A DNA stretch of 64,000 nucleotides from Arsenophonus apicola (lineage in GTDB: Bacteria > Pseudomonadota > Gammaproteobacteria > Enterobacterales > Enterobacteriaceae), in NCBI RefSeq assembly GCF_020268605.1, contig NZ_CP084222.1:1-64000 (forward strand), given 5' to 3'. The notes under the pieces were generated by a model. The model ran no database searches. It saw only the letters and a list, made by a program, of their open reading frames with translations, and was not told the DNA's origin. Shown piece by piece: positions 58,365 to 64,000 of the stretch. Position 1 is the first letter of the stretch. Each line of letters opens with the position of its first letter. Both the position numbers and the translations under genes were made by a program.

Positions 58365-59558
58365 TTATGACCTTGTCAGATGCTGAGCACATGCCCAAGC
58401 TGAACTCCATGCCCATTGAAAGTTATATCCCCCTAACCAACCAGTAACATCAACAACTTCACCAATAAAGTAGAGTCCGGCTACTTTTTCTGACTCCATT
58501 GTTTTTGATGAAATACTACTCGTATCAACCCCACCGAGCGTGACTTCTGCGGTACGGTAACCTTCTGTACTATTTGGTTGTATCTGCCAGTTATGTAATC
58601 TTTCCGCAATGATGTTTATCTGCCTTTTATTAAGCTGTTTTAACGAGTTATCTGGAATTCTTTTTAATATTTGTAGTGTCTCGATAAAACGTTTAGGTAG
58701 ATATCTTGCTAATAGATTTTTTAGCGATAGATTAGGATTAATGGTTAGTTCATGGGTTAAGTAGTCGATAAGATTAATATTGGGAAATAAATTAATACTT
58801 ATATGCTCTCCTGGCTGCCAGTAACTTGAGATTTGCAAAATGGCTGGGCCTGATAATCCTCTATGTGTAAATAAAAGATTTTCTTGGAATGTCATTGCAT
58901 TTTGTGAACTAACTTTTACTGAAATAGCAATACCGGAGAGTGTTTGTAAAACGTCAAGCAGTGCCTTATGCAATGTGAAAGGCACTAAAGCTGCTCGTGT
59001 GGGCTGGATGTTATGCCCAAATTGTTCGGCTATACGATAACCAAAAGGAGTTGCCCCTAGTTTTGGCATTGAAAGACCACCGCTAGCGACAATTAGTGCA
59101 CTTGAACTAATAACTTTTTCATTAACAGAGACTACATACTTATTGTCTATTTTTTTTATCTCAGTTATTTCGCTTTGAAAGCGTAAACTAACGCCAGCGA
59201 CTTTACATTCAGTTAATAGTAAATTGACGATATCTTGTGCGCTATTGTCACAAAAAAGTTGACCTAATGTTTTTTCATGATAAGGAATATGATGTTTTTG
59301 TACTAATGCAATAAAATCCCATTGAGTAAAGCGAGCTAGTGCTGACTTACAAAAATGAGGATTAGTAGAGATATAAGCAGTAGGATCAATATAAAGGTTG
59401 GTGAAATTGCATCGCCCGCCACCCGACATTAAAATCTTTCTACCCGCTTTTTTACCATTATCCAGTACTAGTACTTTTAAACCTTTTTGGCCTATATTAA
59501 CTGCACAAAATAGACCAGCCGCTCCTGCACCTATAATGATTACGTCAAATTTTTCCAC
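58365..59558 (-). CDS. yhiN: NAD(P)/FAD-dependent oxidoreductase YhiN (HI0933 family)
   Basis: A flavoprotein of unknown substrate. The Rossmann FAD-binding GAGAAGLFCAVNIGQKG lies at about residues 11-27, followed by the family motif GRKILMSGGGRCNFTN. The C-terminal FAD-binding region includes EVVDVTGWLGGYNFQWAWSS. The 397 residues match E. coli (400). It is divergent from pitA, as in E. coli. The ryhB terminator lies 290 nt downstream; I saw no dedicated terminator. Confidence 0.92.
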   Translation of the reverse strand: MEKFDVIIIGAGAAGLFCAVNIGQKGLKVLVLDNGKKAGRKILMSGGGRCNFTNLYIDPTAYISTNPHFCKSALARFTQWDFIALVQKHHIPYHEKTLGQLFCDNSAQDIVNLLLTECKVAGVSLRFQSEITEIKKIDNKYVVSVNEKVISSSALIVASGGLSMPKLGATPFGYRIAEQFGHNIQPTRAALVPFTLHKALLDVLQTLSGIAISVKVSSQNAMTFQENLLFTHRGLSGPAILQISSYWQPGEHISINLFPNINLIDYLTHELTINPNLSLKNLLARYLPKRFIETLQILKRIPDNSLKQLNKRQINIIAERLHNWQIQPNSTEGYRTAEVTLGGVDTSSISSKTMESEKVAGLYFIGEVVDVTGWLGGYNFQWAWSSAWACAQHLTRS

Positions 59559-59848
59559 AAAATTTCTCTTTTATCTGAAAAGATATTTATTAATAATACA
59601 AATAACGCGTTTTTTATTAAATAGGGTAAAATATTTATTACGATCTAAATTTGAGTAGACAAATGTCAGTAAGTGCTAAAAATCTACTTATTCTTAACTT
59701 TAGTAACTTAATGAAAGTAAAGAATATTTTTGTTTTATTCGTTTTTTTTGTCAATTAAAGTCAAAAAAGATGTAGATTTTGCTTCCACCGCTAACGTTTG
59801 TCACTGATAATGCATTGAGTTCATATTCAACAAATTGGCTTAAGGTTT

Positions 59849-61336
59849 ATGCTACATTTATTTACTGGTTTGGATTTCTACACCGGTCTGTTATTAATAC
59901 TAGCGCTATTATTTGTGCTATTTTACGAAGCAATTAATGGTTTCCATGATACCGCAAATGCAGTAGCAACGGTTATTTATACTCGAGCAATGCGAGCTCA
60001 ATTTGCGGTTGTTATGGCGGGTGTTTTTAATTTTTTTGGCGTTATTTTAGGTGGCTTGAGTGTTGCTTATGCCATTGTGCATCTGTTGCCAACAGATCTT
60101 CTCTTAAATGTAAGTTCTGCTCATGGTCTAGCAATGGTTTTTTCTATGCTATTGGCGGCCATTATTTGGAATTTGGGTACCTGGTATTTGGGATTACCTG
60201 CTTCCAGTTCACATACATTAATAGGCGCTATTATTGGTGTTGGTTTAACCAATGCCTTAGTGACCGATTCCTCTATAGTGGATGCATTAAATATATCAAA
60301 AGTCATTGAAATTTTTCTTTCTCTTATTCTTTCTCCAGCTATTGGTTTTGTTATAGCAGGATTGCTTATTTTCTTTTTACGCCGTTATTGGAGTGGTACG
60401 AAAAAACGTCGTCGCATTCATTTAACACCGGCTGAGCGAGAGAAGAAAGATGGTAAAAGAAAACCGCCTTTCTGGACACGTACTGCATTGATTCTATCTG
60501 CGGTTGGTGTCAGTTTTTCCCATGGTGCGAATGATGGTCAGAAGGGTATTGGTCTTATTATGCTCGTGTTAATCGGCGTGGCTCCAGCCGGGTTTGTGCT
60601 TAATATGAATGCCAGTGGTTATAATATAACTCGTACCCATGACGCAATAGTCCATTTACAACATTATTATGAAGAGCATCAGTCAGCGGTAAAACATATT
60701 GTTAATAAGTCACAACACGAGTCGGAATTGGAAATTTTAGATGAGAAATTCCATTGTGATAATTCACGTCCTATTAATGTGTTAAAACAGACATCACTGA
60801 TGTTGGCCGACATTCAAAGTTATTCAGCGCTAAAGCCCGAGCAACGTAATCAAATGCGTCGATTATTAATGTGTTTATCTGATACGGCATTAGATGTAGC
60901 TAAACTACCTAAAACGTCTTCTTCCGATGCACGTTTTCTACGTAACTTGAGTAATGATTTACTTAATACTGTAGAGTATGCACCACTGTGGATTATTATT
61001 GCCGTTGCTTTAGCTCTTTCTGTGGGTACTATGATTGGTTGGCAACGTGTTGCTATAACGATCGGTGAAAAAATTGGTAAAAAAGGTATGACTTATGCAC
61101 AAGGTGTTTCTGCTCAAGTTACTGCTGCAGTTTCCATTGGCGTTGCAAGTTATACTGGTATGCCTGTATCAACAACACAAGTACTATCTTCTGCGGTAGC
61201 AGGCACAATGGTTGTTGATGGGGGTGGTGTACAAGCTAAAACAATTAAAAATATATTATTGGCTTGGTTCTTTACATTGCCTATTTCTATTATACTTTCT
61301 GGTTTGTTTTATTGGATATCATTAAAACTAATATAG
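59849..61336 (+). CDS. pitA: Low-affinity inorganic phosphate transporter PitA
   Basis: PitA imports metal-phosphate complexes with protons. It is a PHO4-family protein with two inverted repeats, each with the GANDxxN-type signature: NGFHDTANAVATVIYTRAM in the first and SFSHGANDGQKGIGLI in the second. A cytoplasmic loop (about residues 255-370) separates membrane segments. The 495 residues match E. coli (499). Confidence 0.95.
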   Translation: MLHLFTGLDFYTGLLLILALLFVLFYEAINGFHDTANAVATVIYTRAMRAQFAVVMAGVFNFFGVILGGLSVAYAIVHLLPTDLLLNVSSAHGLAMVFSMLLAAIIWNLGTWYLGLPASSSHTLIGAIIGVGLTNALVTDSSIVDALNISKVIEIFLSLILSPAIGFVIAGLLIFFLRRYWSGTKKRRRIHLTPAEREKKDGKRKPPFWTRTALILSAVGVSFSHGANDGQKGIGLIMLVLIGVAPAGFVLNMNASGYNITRTHDAIVHLQHYYEEHQSAVKHIVNKSQHESELEILDEKFHCDNSRPINVLKQTSLMLADIQSYSALKPEQRNQMRRLLMCLSDTALDVAKLPKTSSSDARFLRNLSNDLLNTVEYAPLWIIIAVALALSVGTMIGWQRVAITIGEKIGKKGMTYAQGVSAQVTAAVSIGVASYTGMPVSTTQVLSSAVAGTMVVDGGGVQAKTIKNILLAWFFTLPISIILSGLFYWISLKLI

Positions 61337-61359
61337 ACATGTGAACAAAGTAAATAACA

Positions 61360-61396
61360 AAAAATAGTGATGATTAATTTGAGCATCACTATTTTT
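61360..61396. terminator. Bidirectional terminator between pitA and uspB
   Basis: AAAAATAGTGATG (61360-61372) pairs perfectly with CATCACTATTTTT (61384-61396). It lies between the convergent pitA (+) and uspB (-). Confidence 0.9.
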
Positions 61397-61437
61397 GTTG
61401 GTTAAATAATATATCATCTAAATGTTATTTAAGCTGA

Positions 61438-61764
61438 TTAATATTGCCAAATGGTCCATATTAAACTTATTAAAACAATCATACTTAATCCACTAATTAA
61501 CATAAATTGCTTACGAATGCGTTCACAACGTAAAATAACTTCAGGATCGTGGTGATTAATATATTGCTTAGTATTAATGTAACGAATTAGTTTTATATGC
61601 TTAGTCCATTGGCCATGGGCTGTAAAGAACCCGTTGCCATCAACAGATTGATAGAGCAAGGGATCAGATTCCCGCAGAATAAAAAGTAATACTCGAATTG
61701 AAGAAAAATACCGCATCATATTTATGATGCAGAGTATACATAATGCCCAAAACCATGCATGCAT
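61438..61764 (-). CDS. uspB: Universal stress protein B
   Basis: UspB is a small inner-membrane protein linked in E. coli to sigma-S control and ethanol resistance. The 108 residues (E. coli 111) have two hydrophobic helices, at the N-terminus (AWFWALCILCIINMM) and the C-terminus (FMLISGLSMIVLISLIWTIW). It is divergent from uspA and convergent with pitA, the E. coli arrangement. Confidence 0.92.
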   Translation of the reverse strand: MHAWFWALCILCIINMMRYFSSIRVLLFILRESDPLLYQSVDGNGFFTAHGQWTKHIKLIRYINTKQYINHHDPEVILRCERIRKQFMLISGLSMIVLISLIWTIWQY

Positions 61765-62173
61765 ATTAAGATAATAACCTCAACAAATACAGATTTAGCC
61801 GCTGATATTGTTTATAGCAAGCATAAAAGAAAATATTTGCTTATCAGTTGCCGGTCTATTTTAATTGTAGAATAATCTAACAACTTCACAAAATGACCCT
61901 TTGTGATTATTTTTATCTGCTTAATTTTAATGACATGTATTTTTAACAAATAATTAATATCCTCAACACTATGATTTTTATGCTAAATTATGGAAAATCT
62001 AGCTGATTTGGTCTATGCTAATTATTAGTAAGGAATCTATTTTTTATAATTTAATGGGTAAAATTTTTATTAAACTAAGTTCAAGATGATATTTAAGTAT
62101 CAGGTTTGACCGCTAAATATTTATCATAAAAACAGTATTCTTTTTTAAGAGCGACGTTTGAAAGGAGCTAAAT
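61765..62173. other. Intergenic region uspB-uspA
   Basis: About 410 nt of AT-rich sequence between divergent uspB and uspA. It presumably contains both promoters; I could not fix -35 and -10 hexamers with acceptable spacing. No reading frame or RNA was recognised. Confidence 0.4.
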
Positions 62174-62605
62174 ATGGCTTACAAACATATTCTTGTTACC
62201 GTTGATTTATCCCCGGAAAGTAAAATTTTAGTTGATAAAGCTGTTTCCATGGCAAAACCTTATGATGCAAAAGTTTCTTTAATTCATGTTGATGTAAATT
62301 ATTCTGATCTTTATACCGGATTGATTGATGTAAATCTTGGTGATATGGAGCAACGTATTACCAAGGAAACTCACCAAGCATTGACTAAACTAGCAAAAGA
62401 GGCAGATTATAAGATTGAAAAAGAATTGAGTGGTCGAGGTGATCTCGGGCAGGTTTTGGTTGATGCAATAAAAGAATATAAAGTCGATTTAGTGGTTTGT
62501 GGTCATCATCAAGATTTCTGGAGTAAGTTGATGTCCTCGGCTCGCCAACTAATAAATACTGTTCATGTTGATATGTTAATTGTGCCGTTAAAAGATAGTG
62601 ATTGA
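62174..62605 (+). CDS. uspA: Universal stress protein A
   Basis: UspA is a cytoplasmic stress protein induced on growth arrest. The 143 residues (E. coli 144) align from MAYKHILVTVDLSPESKILV to DMLIVPLKDSD. Like E. coli UspA it lacks the classic ATP-binding G-x2-G-x9-G(S/T) loop, having GHHQDFWSKLMSSARQLIN instead. AAAGGAG precedes the ATG. Confidence 0.96.
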   Translation: MAYKHILVTVDLSPESKILVDKAVSMAKPYDAKVSLIHVDVNYSDLYTGLIDVNLGDMEQRITKETHQALTKLAKEADYKIEKELSGRGDLGQVLVDAIKEYKVDLVVCGHHQDFWSKLMSSARQLINTVHVDMLIVPLKDSD

Positions 62606-62637
62606 TAATATTTGTTAATAAATTAGTTTTTTTCAAT

Positions 62638-62667
62638 AAAAATACTTGATTATTCAAGTGTTTTTTT
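62638..62667 (+). terminator. uspA terminator
   Basis: ACTTGA (62644-62649), loop TTAT, TCAAGT (62654-62659), then GTTTTTTT. It lies about 40 nt after the uspA stop. Confidence 0.82.
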
Positions 62668-62860
62668 GTCAATTCCGCTTTAATTTAAATTATTTATATT
62701 TTGCCGAAAAATGTGATTAAGACATAAAAAATCTCATTAAAAATAGAGATAAATTAGTGATATATTCAATAAGTAAATTCACATATAGCAGGTCATTCTG
62801 CAAAAAAACGTTAATAAGTATGAAAATATAATAATTTATTTTTAATCTAAGGAATTTTGT

Positions 62861-64000
62861 ATGAAAGGTTGCTTATCTTTAGAAACATTCCTAACACCAA
62901 TCCAGTCACGTTATGCTGATCAACCTGAGTTCTTACAAGCCGTGCGTGAAGTTTTTACTTCTTTGGCGCCATTTTTACACAATAATCCTCAATATTGTGA
63001 GCAGGGATTACTGCAAAGAATAGTCGAGCCAGAGAGGGTGATTCAGTTTCGTGTTTGTTGGGTTGATGATCAGGGAAATGTTCAAGTTAATCGAGCCTGG
63101 CGGGTACAATTTAATTCGGCAATCGGTCCTTTTAAAGGTGGAATGCGTTTTCATCCTTCAGTTAATTTATCAATTTTAAAATTTCTCGGCTTTGAACAAA
63201 CTTTTAAAAACGCGTTAACCACTTTACCTATGGGCGGAGGTAAAGGGGGCTCAGATTTTGATCCTAAAGGAAAAAGCCATGCAGAAGTTATGCGTTTTTG
63301 TCAGGCATTGATAACAGAGCTTTATCGACATTTAGGTCCTTATACCGATGTTCCTGCTGGAGATATTGGCGTGGGCGGGCGAGAAGTCGGTTTTATGACA
63401 GGTATGATGAAAAAGCTGTCAAACAACACTTCCTGTGTTTTTACAGGTAAAGGCATGTCTTTTGGTGGCAGCTTAATTCGACCTGAAGCTACCGGTTATG
63501 GTTTGGTTTATTTTACTGATGCGATGTTAAAACATCATGGTTTATCGTTTGAGGGGAAACGCGTATCTGTTTCTGGAGCGGGCAATGTTGCTCAGTATGC
63601 TATTGAAAAATGTATGTCATTAGGTGCTAAGGTGGTTACTGCTTCTGATTCAAATGGCACCGTTGTTGATGAAGCGGGCTTTACACCAGAAAAACTTAAA
63701 CGATTGGAAGAGATTAAAAATCAGTATGGTCGTGTTGAAGCATATGCAAAAGAGTTTGGTTTGACTTATCTTAAAGGAAAGAACCCCTGGTCGGTGCCAG
63801 TAGATATTGCTTTACCTTGCGCCACTCAGAATGAACTTGATATAGATGATGCAAAAATTTTAATTAAAAATGGTGTCAACGCGGTCGCTGAAGGTGCAAA
63901 TATGCCGACGACAATTGAAGCTACGGATGCATTTCTTGAGGCGGGTGTGCTGTTTGGGCCGGGAAAAGCCGCCAATGCAGGGGGGGTAGCAACATCCGGT
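62861..64000 (+). CDS. gdhA: NADP-specific glutamate dehydrogenase (partial, 3' end beyond window)
   Basis: GdhA makes glutamate from 2-oxoglutarate, ammonia and NADPH. The first 380 codons are present and open to the last base; E. coli has 447. The substrate-binding LPMGGGKGGSDFDPKGKS with the catalytic lysine, and VPAGDIGVGGREVGFM are intact. The NADP-binding Rossmann fold includes VSVSGAGNVAQYAIEK and VAEGANMPTT. AAGGA precedes ATG 62861. Its 3' end and terminator are outside the window. Confidence 0.97.
   Translation, partial: MKGCLSLETFLTPIQSRYADQPEFLQAVREVFTSLAPFLHNNPQYCEQGLLQRIVEPERVIQFRVCWVDDQGNVQVNRAWRVQFNSAIGPFKGGMRFHPSVNLSILKFLGFEQTFKNALTTLPMGGGKGGSDFDPKGKSHAEVMRFCQALITELYRHLGPYTDVPAGDIGVGGREVGFMTGMMKKLSNNTSCVFTGKGMSFGGSLIRPEATGYGLVYFTDAMLKHHGLSFEGKRVSVSGAGNVAQYAIEKCMSLGAKVVTASDSNGTVVDEAGFTPEKLKRLEEIKNQYGRVEAYAKEFGLTYLKGKNPWSVPVDIALPCATQNELDIDDAKILIKNGVNAVAEGANMPTTIEATDAFLEAGVLFGPGKAANAGGVATSG

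Overview
The window is chromosomal DNA from a low-GC gammaproteobacterium of the order Enterobacterales. Nearly every protein aligns by eye, end to end, with its Escherichia coli counterpart. Strong AT bias, a dispersed gene order, several freshly broken genes and missing neighbours suggest an insect-associated lineage of the Morganellaceae, with Arsenophonus my best guess. That is inference from memory, not a search. Base 1 is the GTG start of dnaA, so the chromosome has probably been linearised there. The real replication origin lies inside the window at about 22.62-22.90 kb.

Left of the origin (1-22.6 kb): dnaA-dnaN-recF-gyrB reads rightward, towards oriC. A terminator shared with the convergent asd follows. 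Then come leftward genes: asd, a digH-like lipoprotein gene, glmU-glmS, the complete atpIBEFHAGDC operon, rsmG and mnmG. oriC carries three tandem AT-rich 13-mers, four recognisable DnaA boxes and nine GATC sites.

Right of the origin (22.9-36 kb): mioC, asnC, asnA and viaA-ravA in the E. coli order. Next is an MdtD-like transporter gene interrupted by one in-frame stop, then an rRNA operon (promoters P1 and P2, 16S, tRNA-Glu, 23S, two 5S genes). The 23S gene carries an intervening sequence of roughly 175-190 nt in helix 25, and the 16S-23S spacer holds a palindrome with a similar apex.

36-64 kb: acs and sodA are followed by a block matching the E. coli 76-minute region: trpS-gph-rpe-dam-damX-aroB-aroK, a decayed hof operon, mrcA, nudE, igaA-hslR-hslO and pckA. 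The hof operon shows hofN with two stops, no separate hofP, and a hofQ that appears fused to the start of hofP. Next are a RyhB small RNA with a Fur-box promoter (not previously visible as a reading frame), yhiN, pitA, uspB, uspA and the first 380 codons of gdhA.

Functionally the window covers replication initiation and its control (dnaA, dnaN, gyrB, oriC, dam), ATP synthesis, cell-wall precursor supply and assembly (asd, glmS, glmU, mrcA, damX, digH), translation (rrn, tRNA-Glu, trpS, rsmG, mnmG), central carbon metabolism (acs, pckA, rpe, gdhA) and stress responses (sodA, uspA, uspB, hslR, hslO, igaA, ryhB). I found no CRISPR array, prophage, insertion sequence or clearly novel multi-gene system. 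The points of interest are rearrangement, gene decay and RNA-level features.
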